A stretch of 64,000 nt of DNA. Origin: Gracilariopsis chorda (Eukaryota; Rhodophyta; Florideophyceae; Gracilariales; Gracilariaceae). The notes beneath the pieces are model-generated. The model searched no databases, was not told where the DNA came from, and saw only the letters and a list, made by a program, of their open reading frames with translations. The DNA lies in assembly GCA_003194525.1 (NCBI GenBank), contig NBIV01000052.1, positions 280,369 to 344,368 on the forward strand, read 5' to 3'. The position numbers and the translations under genes are program-made. This document shows positions 10,770 to 22,638 of this stretch, one piece after another. Every line of letters begins with the position of its first letter. Positions within the stretch are counted from its first letter, which is position 1.

Positions 10770-13062
10770 ATTCTTCTCGAATTCCGGGGTAAGTTCGTAC
10801 TTTTTCATCTTTACCGCTCCACATCCATGGATTAGGGCTTGGGATGTATTTCCGTATCATTGTCTTCACTTTGCAACTCCTTCGGGCGGTAGTGGATAGT
10901 GTTGTGTATGAACGCTTGGACAACCCCAACCTTCGCAGACATTATGAACTGAGAGATTGTCTGAAATCCCGTCACAGTTCTGGTACCACGACCTACCATG
11001 GCCAAAGTGTGATGCACTTTCTTCATCCATATAGTTTGTGAGATATGGTGCACCAGGGAATGTAGATTTATCAAAAGTGACATTCTGGGACCCCTCATTT
11101 CGAGGACTCTCACGCGCATCGATGATCAGAACCTGGGAAGCACCATGCTTCAGGGTCTGCAAGTGAAATCCATGAAGTGCACGAGACTCCAACTTGGTGT
11201 CCAGGCTAATTCTCAATATGTATTCTGCGCATCGAAACACTTTAGTATACTTCAAAGACTGTTTACTGACACTCCTCAAAAGGAATAGATTCAAGCCTGT
11301 GGTAGAGTGGAGAGACCTATCGCGTATATAAAAAACATATTTCAATGCATACGGCTGTAGGCATTCTGGTCAGTGTGCTTGAATCAGCAAATCTTGAGCA
11401 GCTTCTTTCATTGTGCAATTGATGGGCTCGGCAATGGCATAATGTTCTGGGGTGTAGGGAGTTGAGGATAGCGTTCCTTGCAGACCATTCTTGGTTGGGT
11501 CTTGGAGAGCAATGCACTCTTCGGCATTGTCTGCGTGCAAAATCTAAACATGCACATGCGCTCCTTCAGCATTCTATTGAAGCACATGCGCTCCTTTAAA
11601 CACCAGGAGATTTTGCCCAACAACAAAAAACACTGCACTATCACCAAACCTATGCGAATCGAAGTCCTTATGCTCGATTGGACTTGGCAGCGTTTACAAA
11701 CGAGAGGACGTGTCACGTTGACCACATCCAATCTCCAACCCATCTTCGTGTATAACGCGGACCTCATTCGCACAGAAAAACGACTGAATGCCTTTATCGG
11801 GCATACGACCTACATACACACAGTTGCATCCAAGATCCGGCACTAGAAGTACACCTGTCAACCTTAGGTTCAATTCCAAAACAGGGAGTATTAGATCCCC
11901 TTTCTGTGTCGCTGAGACCGTAGTGTTGTCAGCGACCTTAATCTTTCTTTGCTGTATGTCAACCAATGTGTTTGGGACGAACGCAGAAGCACAACTGAAG
12001 AAGTGGGATGTAACACCACTGTCTGTGTAGGTTTCTATGAAAGTGGATGCAAGGGGCACCTCTACAGGCTTTTCAGCAGATATGGCAGCGATCTCAATGT
12101 TAGATTCCTTTCGTGATGACCTTTCGGAGTGCTTGGGTTGGTCACTTGAACTAGGTTTGACTCCAAGACAGCTTCAGGCAGGTTGTTTTCTGGATTGTCA
12201 GGATTCATTTTACATCTGTCCTGCGTGTGAACATCGCCGTCACAGAAACTGCAATGATAACTATTTTTGCCTGCAACGGCATACGCGTGCCCATTGCACT
12301 CATTGTTTGAGTTGGAATCTGATGTACTTGCATCAATGTGGTACCCTTTTGACAATGTAGTGTGTCCACTTGAATGGCTACTTCCCTTACCTCTGCTCTT
12401 CCTGCGTTTGCGACTATGAGCAGAACCGGCGGAATTAATTTGAGGAGCATTTTATTCGTCTATGAGGGTAGTCTTCACGCAGTCCCATGTCCATTCCGAG
12501 ATGTTCTTTGTTCGGAGTGCCGCAGCCGTGGACTCCAATGAGCAGTTGGGATCAATACAGGCTAGCAATATTGTCCCCTTGTGGGATTCGGAAATGACAG
12601 CATCCTTCCCCATTCCGTCCAGCTGCGAGAATAGGGACGCAAACTGGTCAACATAGTCCAACATATTCTGACCATTATACGAAATTCGGAACAGTTGGGT
12701 CTGTGCAGAAATACATGACACTGTCCTGTTAGACGCATACCTCAAATCAAGAAGTTGGAGCATACGACCAGGGTCATAATTGACGTCTATAATCATACGC
12801 GGAGGGGCATCTCCAAGTGTGCATATTATGATTGCGCATGCCTTTTCTCGTTTGGCAAGCACACGGAAAGTAGTCGGTGGAGCGCTTGCTTCCAACGCCT
12901 GCGTCGGGGTAGAACTGGATGACCCCTCCAAGCCTGACATTACGACATTCCAGACTCCTTTGATGCCACATGCAGCCCGGAGACCATGCTGCCATAACTT
13001 GTAATCCTCACCATTTCTACGATGGAAGCATGGACGTTTCACACTAGAGGTGGTTTAGGAAT
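10770..13062 (-). pseudogene. Copia A element lacking RT: gag, protease, integrase remnants
   Basis: In minus order, gag covers about 13,062-12,452 (best stretch KRPCFHRRNGEDYKLWQHGL onward), a zinc-knuckle region with HCSFCDGDVHTQDRC about 12,260, the protease motif DSGVTSHFF about 12,020 (Ala to Val), and integrase remnants at 11,773-11,345. Downstream the target-capture linker (FDKSTFPGAPYLTNYM) is present, but the frame then passes almost directly to the LTR at 10,769, so RT and RNase H have been deleted. Several stops and frameshifts occur. The gag segment 12,452-13,042 is a clean 196-codon stretch. Confidence 0.78.
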
Positions 13063-13628
13063 CATCTGCGGAGTCAGATATTGTCCTAGAATGAGTTCCA
13101 ATACCAAACTAAATAATACAAATGTAACAGAATGAAGGACTCGATGCATTGAATCGACGATCAGCTGGGATTAAAAAACGATGATCGCAGTACAGCAGTT
13201 GTATTGTAGCTGATGTCGCACTTAGAAAGAAATATTGGAGTAGAGATTTGTCGACACTCAACAGCTCGGATGCCAGTGGAGACCGTGTAACAAAGTCTCA
13301 ACGCTCAGTAGGACGAGTCCCGTATGCGAATCACAGGCAGAGTTTGGGTTGTCTACGCCGGTAGTATACTCACGAGCAGCTGTGTAGCACACTTGGAAAA
13401 GAAAATAAGAGATGAAACTTCGTAAAAGCGGGCGCGATGACAGGGGAAACTACCTCCGCTACCCTAAGGGTAGAACCTCCGACCATGGATGCTCCATGTG
13501 CGAGGTGCGATTTTCTTCGACCTGCTCTACTCTGCGTCCTTCGAGGGCAGAGTGCTCTCTCCACACGAAACGCCCTAGGGACATTACTTGTAAGCGTGAT
13601 TTGCTTTCACAAGTTAACCCCTGCTGGA
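13063..13628 (-). other. Leader of the minus-strand copia A element, cut by an LTR
   Basis: Read on the minus strand this is an A-type leader including the shared motif at 13,430-13,476 and the AGCAGGGGTT segment at 13,614-13,628. The primer-binding site and 5' LTR that should follow are missing, because LTR-A in plus orientation abuts at 13,629. Confidence 0.7.
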
Positions 13629-14379
13629 AGTTGATGTTAGCCCATTGTCGAGTGCCTGGTAGCCCTAATACATCATGATAGAATACTTGGAAATAAAGTT
13701 GGCTATAACGATGGGCACTTTTGAGTACCTCCTTTCCAAAAGCGCATATGCTCGTGTTTGCTCGAAACCAACGTGAAACGGACTTATGATTGGCTACTGC
13801 ATTTGCCCTTATGCATTACGTGGTTTACAAGTGGTATATATTGTGTGGGTCCTAGGCACAGCATGGGCGCTTGGCATAGTGTGAGTGCACAACGTACGTG
13901 GGATTCTATGTGGCTACATCTGGTTAAAGGTACATCACGTTGTTGCAGACGTCTGATTGTGTGGGCCAGGACGTGAATGAGGGGTCATGTGAAGTTGTGC
14001 ATTGCCATGGTCATAATGACGCAAGGAAGTCATTATACACTGCTTTGACAGCTGGCACATTGTTGTCATGGTTGTTTCACTCGTACGTCATTTGCATATT
14101 AGCATGTGCTGGAATAATCTTATGCATGGTTATAGTGAACTTTCACCAGTTTGTGCAACCCTTATTGTGTTATGTTTGAATATGATTTATAGTATTAGGT
14201 GTCCGCACACAGTGGTTAAGGTTTTCCTTGTAGTCGTAGTGCACTCTAAGGGTGCTATATAAGTTGCAGTTGTTGCAGCTCCAAGTAAATCACCCCAAGC
14301 TCGACAACCTTCACTGCAGATTTTACTTCTTTCTTTCTTTTCTATTTCTGTTGAAGCCCAACTTAATTTATTACCATCA
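13629..14379 (+). repeat. LTR-A, 5' LTR of a truncated copia A element (751 bp)
   Basis: The first bases are AGTTGATG instead of TGTTGATG. The sequence follows LTR-A through the ATGATTGGCTACTGCA block, the ATTTATAGTATTAGGTGTCC block and a TATA box (ctatataagttgcag, about 14,255), and ends CCATCA next to the primer-binding site GTTTATGGGCCCAGAGCG (14,380-14,397). Confidence 0.85.
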
Positions 14380-15143
14380 GTTTATGGGCCCAGAGCGTGG
14401 AAATATTGCAGAGGTCGCTCTTATTTAACTTTATTTGTTTTTGTGTTGCACATATTTTGGAGACTTAGTTGCAGAGGTGAAAGTAGGCAAAGAGTTCATG
14501 GGGTTGTCTTTGGAAAACCGACCTACTCCTGTTCCAATCCCTGTTTCTTTCGTTTCAGCGCACAACGATCGAGCTAATTTACCGCAAGAGACGAGCAGGG
14601 GTTAGCTGGTCAAAGCATATCCCACTTGTAAGTAACCTCCCTGGGACGTTTTCTACGGATTGAGCACCTTGCTCTCGAAGTGCGCAGAGTACGTCAGATA
14701 GGTGAAAATCGCACCTTGCACTTGGAGAGAGCCTCCAGGGTCCAAGGGTTCAAGCCTTAGGGTAGCGGAGGTAGTTTATTCTGTTAGTGCGCCTGCTTTT
14801 ACGAAGTTTCATGTCTTATTTTCGTTTCCTAGTGTGCTACAGCGCTGCTCGTGAGTAAACTCCGGTCGTGGAGGACCCGAACTCTACCTGTGAATCTCGT
14901 ACCAGATGGGTCTGAACCAGCTTTGAGACTTGTTTACACTTTCTTCGCTGGCAGCCTTGTTGTTGAGTATTGATATTACTCCACTCCAGTATTCATATCA
15001 TAGTGTGACCTCAGCTGTAACTTACTGGCTGACAATCAGATTCAACAATTTCCCTCTCTTGAAAATTGGTTCTTGAGAAGCATTAATTCCCTCACTCTGC
15101 TTCGCAACATATATTCATTTATATTCCAGCTCCTTCTGGAAGT
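14380..15143 (+). other. Primer-binding site and leader of copia A
   Basis: The half-tRNA-Met primer-binding site is followed by the A-type leader. The shared motif lies at about 14,745-14,793. No coding frame is recognised. Confidence 0.72.
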
Positions 15144-15567
15144 ATGTCTGACTCCAAATTTGAGAATGAAACTAATTCCGGTCTGAAAATCCCACGCTTC
15201 CATTGTAAGCGTGGTGAGAACTATACACTATGGCGACATGGACTTCAAGCAGCGTGTTGCATTAAAGGTGTCTCGAATGTATTGGTGTATACTCTGGATG
15301 AGTCATTGAGTGCTATATTGACTCAAGATTCAACCTCAGGTGCTGTTCCGAGCAGTTCCAGACTCATGGCATAACTCGAAAAGGAATGTGCAATCATCAT
15401 CTGTGCACTTTGATATGCCCCCCTACGCGTGGAAATGGATGTGGAGTATGGTTCTGTATGTACGTTAAGAGTATTAGATGCATATTATGCCTTTAATCGA
15501 ACGGTATGTCGTATCGCTGTACATACTCCCCTGTTCCGAATGTCGTATAATGGCCGACGTATGTTAA
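15144..15567 (+). pseudogene. Copia A gag N-terminus, truncated by LTR-B
   Basis: The frame opens with ATG at 15,144 (MSDSKFENETNSGLKIPRFH) and resembles the gag N-terminus of the intact copy at 55,814. Stops appear from about 15,372. The copy ends abruptly at 15,567, where a minus-strand LTR-B begins in the middle of the conserved segment YNGQNMSEYVDQF of relatives. Confidence 0.8.
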
Positions 15568-16304
15568 TGCAACGCACGCGGGTTATGAAAAGTAAAAGGG
15601 AGAAAAAGTAGGAAGAAGAAACAAGAAAGTAGAACAAGATACGTTGTCAGCCTTAGTCTACCAGTTTACTCGAGAGCGGGCAAAGGCAACATGCAAATAC
15701 TGTACCGCACACGCTTCACCGTCGTTGCAGCAAGCAACGGCGGTAGTTGCACCATTACAATACACGTTCTTCTTGTGTGCAGGTGTACACGAAAAGCTCG
15801 CGCATTCGAGACTCTCACACATTCAAATAACTGAATCAATCAATGCCACAAATCCTTTGCCAGTCCCTTGATCTAGAACCAGCTCAAAAAAAATCAACCA
15901 TTTCCATCCTGGCACTCCAACCCCTCAGCGCAGCTCACAAACGCGCATTGTCTCAAATCGCCCAATGCAGCTCCCATTGGCATCTTTGTCATTGCACTAC
16001 AACCGTCTAATGCATTCAAACTTAAACCAACCATATTGCTCTACTTTTGCATATCCGCAATATAGTACCACACACTCCATAACACTTGAACGATGTACAA
16101 TGCATATAGCGTTTTGCAGTAGCCAATCACATGGCCGTTTCGCGTTGGTTTTAGGAGAGGTGCATATGGGCTTTTTGGAGCGAGGAGGTCCAAAAGTGCC
16201 CATCGTCCCCTGAATGTCTGGTTTGGAACCAAGTTGAGGCCTTCTGGGGGGGGGGGGGGGGTACGGGGGTTGGCCAAGCATTCGACCACTTCCAGACTTC
16301 AACA
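15568..16304 (-). repeat. LTR-B, 3' LTR of the minus-strand copia B element
   Basis: On the minus strand it starts TGTTGAAG at 16,304, directly after a purine-rich polypurine tract (gaggaggag), and ends near TTGCA at 15,568. It shares with LTR-A the GATTGGCTACTGCA block. A run of about 16 G (plus strand, about 16,246-16,261) lies in its U3. The left edge is placed by comparison with the second LTR-B at 52,561-53,281 and is good to a few bases. Confidence 0.78.
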
Positions 16305-19300
16305 CTCCTCCTCGAATCTCTGTCCAGAACCCATACGTTTCAAAATTGTATTAACACTCATACGTTTTAATGGCTTGGTAAGTGTATCTGTATAGTTTAG
16401 CTCACTTGGGACGTAGTGAACACTAATCACATTGTCTCTCATGAGATCTCGGATAAAGTGAACGTTTACATCAGTGTGCCTAGCACGACTAGAAGAACAC
16501 CTTTCACCACCAGCACACTCCAATGCGCACTGGTTGTCAGAGTGTAGAGGAACCAGGTCTTTCGCGTCGAAGCTGCACTATCGTAGCACACAAGCAACCC
16601 ATACCATTTCCTGTGCAGCCCACGTCAGAGGATAGTACTCCACCTCGCCAGTTGATAGCGCAATTGACGCTTATTTTATACCACCATACCAGCAAGTTGC
16701 TGACCTAAGTTTAAAGATATACTCGGACGTTGACTTCTGACTCGCAGTGTCTCCAGCGTAGTCACAGTCCACCAAACCATGCAGATCTAGCGATCCAGGT
16801 CTGTAGCATAGCCTATGCTGTCCCATTCCACACAGGTACCTGAGCACATGCTCACAGCTTTGTGACACCAAACGGTAGGAGCACTTTCAACACCATCCAG
16901 AATGAGAACTGGAGTAGGTATATCCACCCTTGTACGTAGTGCAAAGTACAGCAGAGACCCGATTATCTTCGGGTACAACTGCAGATCCATTGGTGATTTG
17001 GAGTCCTCCGTTGCTAGAGATGTGAAGAAGCACTTCACTACAGGGTTAGGTACTGGTTTAGCGTTCTGGAGACCAAATCGTCGAAGTATACTCTCAATAT
17101 ACAGCGACCCTCTCAGCTTGACACCAAGGAGTTGTCGGGCTGTACCTATCTTCTAGGATAGCTCCAAGGTACAGAGTGATTCAGTTCTCAATGCGGAGGT
17201 CATAGAGTGCTTTGAGCTCCTCTAACACCGTAGTCCGTTGCTCCAGCGTTGGCATGAGCACCAAAATCTCGTCCACGTACATGAGTATGTAGGCGTTCCT
17301 GCGATCTCCAACCTTTCGCTTGAATACGCACGGTGCGCTGGGTAGTTCCTCAAAACCCAACCTCTTCGTGACTGCTTGAACTTGGTATTCCATGCTACAT
17401 GAGCCTGTTTCAAGCCGCACATAGCCTTGAGTAACCTATAGCACTTTGCGGTCAAACGGGGATCAACACGCGGCGACATCACCCACACGTCTCCTTTAAG
17501 CTCACCGTTGAGAAACGCAGTCTTAACATCTACTTAAGCAACATACATCTGAAGACAAATTGCAACGTAAATGAACATGTGGACCAGACTAAATGGCACT
17601 AATGGCGCATATATCTCCATGTAGTTCTGCCTATATGTTTGGTGATTGTCACCAGCCACAACCCTAGCATTGAATCTATCGACCGATCCTTTGGCATAGC
17701 GCTTAACCTTTAAGATGGCATGAGTAGGAAGAGGCTAAGGGGCAGGAGATTCATTCTCCACCCAAGTGTTCTTCTCCTCCAGAGATGTCAGTTCTCCATC
17801 AATGGCATTCTTCCAAAGTCTCTGCTCAAGTGGTCTTTGCCCAGATTAGGTTCATCAATGGTAGTAATATTCATTTGTGACATTGCACTACCCGCCATAT
17901 ACCACCACTTAGCTGGTGCAAGTCGTGTACAGCGAGGAGAGCGTGGTTCGGATTCAGATTCTGGGTAGACATCAGTGTTCGAAGTATGTGACTAACACTT
18001 AGGGCATGCTCACCACCATTTTCTGGGTGCGAATCGTCATTTGAAGTATGCTCACTATCATCTGGATGCTCGGTACTGCTTTCAGTACTCGGTGCCGTTG
18101 GTATTGGAGTGGATTCAGTAGGCTCCGTATATTTCTTAGTATCGAATGGATTGTCCACCGAAACCATACTACCACTCTTAGTATCAATTCCAGATTGATC
18201 TGCACATTCATAAGTATCATCTGATGCACGTTTATCAGTCATAACATGTTCCAGAAATGGTGCACCAGGGAACTTGGACTCGTCAAAGGTCACATGCCAA
18301 GACTTTAAAAAGCATGTAATCCCATCACTATCATTGACTAAAACGTCATACACACCATGTTCAACAATCGACAATTACACTCCCTCAAGTGCGCAAGACT
18401 CGAACTTGGTATGTGGTTTCATCTTAAGCACGAATGCAGCATACCAAAACACTTTGGCATGCTTCAAAAATGGTTTTAAAGCACTCATCAAAAAGTAAAG
18501 GCTGCTTCCAGTTGCATAGTGACAAAACCTATTGCAAACATGTATGAAGTGCTTTAACGCATATGGCCACAATCACTCTGGTAGACTTGCCTGTATGAGC
18601 AAAGCTTGAGCAGCTTCCTCCATAGTGCAATTGACGCGCTGGGCTATTGCATTGTGTTACAGAGTATATGGAGGAGAGAAAGAAATGTCTTGAAGATTGT
18701 TGGCAGGGTTTAACTGCAACAAAATATACTCTTCAGCATTAACCGAGTGCCCTTTTGCAATAACCACGCCTCCAAGCTGCTGGAACTTGTGCTCAACTGC
18801 ATCGAATACAACAAAAATTTCACTATTATGCGTCATGAAGCCTAAAAGTGCAAATCTTGAATGCTCGTCAAGGAATTTAGAGGGATATTGAAACCCTTGT
18901 GGGAATGACGGTAGAAGGGGTCCTAGTATGTCAGATTGTACCACCTGATGTACGGCTGATGCTCGGTCATACTTGCCAGGAAATGGGATTTCCTGGGCCT
19001 TACCAAGCCTACCAGGGCGGCACATCTCTTCCATTTCCGACATTTTTGGCACCCCTTCAGCATATTTGTAAACTGACTGGAGTTCGCGCCCATTGATGTG
19101 GGCAAGTCGCCGATGCCATAGATTAGCAATACTGGACGCCAATGTGTTCATGCAATGATCTCCACCAGTTCGCGACGAGGGTGAGGTTGGGTTGGTACCT
19201 TGCAATATCAGATCGGGGAAGGTGTACAACCCCGAAAGTCGATCGCAATGGCCACTGCTGACTACAACCCCATTTTCCAAGGTGAGACGAACTTCACTTG

Positions 19301-19777
19301 AGTGAAAGAAGGATTCAATGCCCGTATCCACCATCCATCCTACGGACACCAAATTGTATTGCAGTTCTGTAATGAGCAAGACATCAGTAAATGGTAGGTT
19401 TGCGTACTCAAATGGCAGTACTACGTCACCCCGCTGCGTTGCACATACTTTAGTGTTGTGTGCCAGCATGATCGTTCGAGTTTCTACGTGGTGCAGGGAC
19501 TCTGGAATAAACGCAGAGACCAAATGGAAGAAGTGTGATGTAGCACCACTATCAGCCTAGGTGTCCATATGGGGACTGTCGGGGGGTACGATGGAAGACA
19601 TTTCCAGTGCCATACCACATACTTCAGTATTTGATGAACTACCAGTCGGCTTACTTAAAGACTTGGACGCCAAAGATATGCTCTTTGACCTGACTTTAAG
19701 CTTTTCCAGGATGCTTTTGGGTAAATGATTATCCGGGTTATTGGGATTCACATGGCATCTGTCCTTTGTGGGACCAT
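16299..19777 (-). pseudogene. Copia B pol: zinc knuckle end, protease, integrase, RT, RNase H
   Basis: In minus order: end of gag (CHVNPNNPDNHLPKS), protease motif DSGATSHFF about 19,550, integrase from LVSVGWMVDTG and LWHRRLAHING to about 18,570, the integrase-RT linker (FPGAPFLEHVM near 18,250), RT remnants (17,488-17,181, YVDE in place of YVDD) and RNase H (16,871-16,299). The 288-codon stretch 19,523-18,657 is the best preserved. Numerous stops break the remainder. The last residues are FEEEC and the stop codon is formed by the first bases of LTR-B. The gag N-terminus is not adjacent: it is at 29,173-30,027 in opposite orientation (see the inversion finding). Confidence 0.82.
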
Positions 19778-20559
19778 TGTTGTAAAACTACCTGTTCTGT
19801 CACCGAAAACCAAAATTTCCGGGGAGCATGGGCTGTTTTAGAGGGTACCTCTGCAAAAGTGCATGTGCGTCGCTGTACAAACTCAACGTGAATCTGGCTT
19901 GTGATTGGCTACTGCAAATGCACATTCGCACTGTAGTGCGTACAAGTGGTGGTGCACAAGTGGGCTAGACTGGCACACCCACGTGTCCAGCTAGTACAGT
20001 CCGCACAGTGTACAGGGCACGTACCTATGATATTTGGAAATACCGGACATGTGGTACAGCATTGGAACTTTGGTGAGGAGTATGGGTACTATCATCAGGT
20101 TTACAGGTACACGAAGTGGTTAATGACGTGTGAGTTTTCGCATTTACACGTACACGTGATGTGGCGAATTACTGTGGCGTGCATGGATTATTTTGGATGC
20201 GTTGGCATGCGTTGGCATGCGTTGGCATGTGAATCTGTGTTGTGAATTTAGGCTTTGTCATGGTTGTGTGCAGGCACGTAACTTATGGTGCAGTGTTGGC
20301 ACCTTATTTTGTTGAGCTGTTGTAAGGTATCATGAGTTAAGTGCGAGCGGGGCTATGTTATGTTTGGTGATGATTGGTAGTATTGAGTGTCCCCGGCTAC
20401 TGGTTAAAGTTTCAGTTGAAGTCAAAGTTGCGACGAAGACGAAGTTAGAGTTCTATATAAGTTGTGATTGTAGCACCTCCAAGTAAATTCGAGCCAGAGC
20501 TGGCGAACTTCCTTTGCATCCCCCTACCTTTCCTTACCCTTCCGCTTAAACGTCTTACA
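19778..20559 (+). repeat. LTR-C without internal sequence (782 bp), at an inversion junction
   Basis: It begins TGTTGT at 19,778, follows LTR-C of the D elements (ACCGAAAACCAAAATTTCCG, then the GATTGGCTACTGCA block), has a TATA box (ctatataagttgtg, about 20,452) and ends CGTCTTACA at 20,559. Near 20,197-20,229 the 12-bp unit GCGTTGGCATGC is repeated about three times. Its two flanks are unrelated: on the left the B zinc knuckle, on the right an A2 gag. Confidence 0.85.
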
Positions 20560-21170
20560 GTTCCCACGTAATCCCATGGGAGTTCTGAAATCTCCTTCGT
20601 TCTAATTGCTGCTGCGGTTGACTTCAATGAGCAGTGAGGGTCAATACATGCCAGAAGCATGGGTGCGTTATGACATTCAGGTACGGGGACATCCTTGCCG
20701 ATGCAGTCCAGCTGCCAAAACAAAGAGGCAAACTGGTCCCCATACTCGGACACGTTTTGGCCGTCATACGACATTTTGAACAGTTGCATTTGCACTGCTA
20801 TACGATAAACTGTCCTGTTTGATGCATATTGCGCATCAAGTAGCTGAAGCATGCGACTGGGGTCATTATCCACATCCATAAATACACGCATTGGGGCATC
20901 AACAAATGCACAAATGATGATTGCGCCTGCCTTTTTGCGCTTGGCAACTATACGGGAGGGGGTCTGGTTAGCACTAGAACCAGGCGTTTGTGTCATTATA
21001 GCACTGCATGAGTCCTCCAAAATGGACATGACAACATTCCAGACACCTTTAATTCGACACGTGGCACGTACAAGGTGTCGCCAAAGGGTGTAATCTTTGT
21101 CCCGCTTACCGTAGACGCGCGGGCTCTTCACACCAGACGTGGTTTCTGACTCAACTTCGGAGTATGAATT
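20560..21170 (-). pseudogene. Copia A2 gag N-terminal half
   Basis: The frame is closest to the gag at 55,814. It reads MKSPRVYGKRDKDYTLWRHL onward and ends with ELPWDYVG directly at LTR-C. The original start codon position (21,170) is AAT instead of ATG. The rest of this gag is found at 44,948 in plus orientation, where the reading frame resumes in phase after the D element. Confidence 0.8.
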
Positions 21171-21830
21171 GGGTCCAGAAGAAGTTCAGTAAACAAAATA
21201 CGAACGAATAATGTACGAAAATGAAGCAAAGTTAGGGACTCGAAGCTTAGAAGCGCTATCAGGACACACAAAAGAGCTGTTCGAGAGATACAGCTTTGGA
21301 CTGATAGCGGATGTCACAATATGAGGGTGATACTGGAACGGAGTATTCTCAACACTGAACAGTGCGGGTGCCAGTCGAGACCGTGTAATTAAGTCTCAAC
21401 GCTCGTCCAGACGCGTCTGGTACCCGAATCACAGGCGGAGTTCGGGTCTTCGAAGGCCAAGTATACCCAAAAGTGGCTCTGAAGGGCACTCGGAAAAGAA
21501 AGTAAGAGACTAAACTTCGTAAAAGTGGGCGCACTGACAGGAGAGACTACCTCCGCTACCCTAAGGGTTGAACCCATGGACCATGGTGGCTCTCTCTAGG
21601 TGCGAGGTGTGAATTTCTTCAACCTGCCCTACTCCGCGAACGTAACGAGCAGGGTGCTCATTCCGAATGAAACGTCCCAGGGAGGTTACTAAAAAGCACG
21701 ATATGCTTTCACCAGTTAATTCCTGCTGGTCTCTTGCCGGATATAAGCTAGATCTTACGCGCGCACGCAAAGATAAAAGAAGTTGAAACGGAGCGATGTC
21801 TGCAAATATCGATGCTCTAGGCCCATAACC
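21171..21830 (-). other. Leader and primer-binding site of the A2 element
   Basis: On the minus strand this holds the primer-binding site GGTTATGGGCCTAGAGC (21,830-21,814) followed by the leader, with the shared motif at 21,524-21,574. No coding frame is recognised. Confidence 0.75.
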
Positions 21831-22638
21831 TGATGTTCGGAACGAGTATTGGGCAACGGCGCATCTGCTGAACAAAGAAAGAAAGAAAATAAAGAGTGAA
21901 GGTTACCAGTCTTTGGGGCGAGTTTACTTGGTCCTGCGACTTCAGAGTGTTATGTAGCACGTGTAATTCGCACTAACACTACAAGAAAACCCTACACCAC
22001 TAATTGGGGACCCCCAATACTACCAATCATAAATAAACATAACATAATAAAAGTTGCACACACTGATTGCAGCTAAGTACAACCATGCATAAAAACATAA
22101 CAACACATTACAACAACGCACACCAAGTGAACCAAGCAGCCAATTATGCGCAACATGTGAACCAGACAAGCCAACAATGTGCGAGCATGTCACAGCACTG
22201 TGTAAACACTTACTTGCATCATCATGACTATGACAGAGTACAAACTAACATGTCACCGCATCCATGGACGTACCCTAGGGTTGCGTGCATGGTATGTGCT
22301 TACTTTCACAACTGCACCTATGCAACATCTGCATGTAACTGTAAACCAGATGTAGCCACACATATTTCTAAGTACCATGGCCATTCACCTTATGCCTAGT
22401 AGCCAGTTCCGTGCCCATGACCCATAGTATGCACAAAACTTGTAACCAATGCATTGCAGATGAGTATATGCAGTAGCCAATCATATGCCCGTTTCATGTT
22501 GGGTTTGAGAACACAGGCATATGCGCTTTTGCAAAGCAGCGCCAAAAAACAGCCGCGGGTATATGAAACTTTGTTTCCAAAGGCTGCACCATGATTTCCC
22601 AGGACTACCAGGCACTCGGCCATATGCTAACATCAATA
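21831..22638 (-). repeat. LTR-A, 5' LTR of the A2 element (808 bp)
   Basis: On the minus strand it starts TATTGATG (first bases mutated from TGTTGATG) at 22,638 and ends CATCA at 21,831 beside the primer-binding site. The outer flank (22,639 on) is a copia pol fragment in the opposite orientation. Confidence 0.83.

Noticed and set aside
22067..22399. Small frames inside LTRs (for example 22,067-22,399, 59,032-59,415, 7,172-7,489) as host genes
   Set aside because: They lie inside LTR copies, change phase between copies and show no motif.
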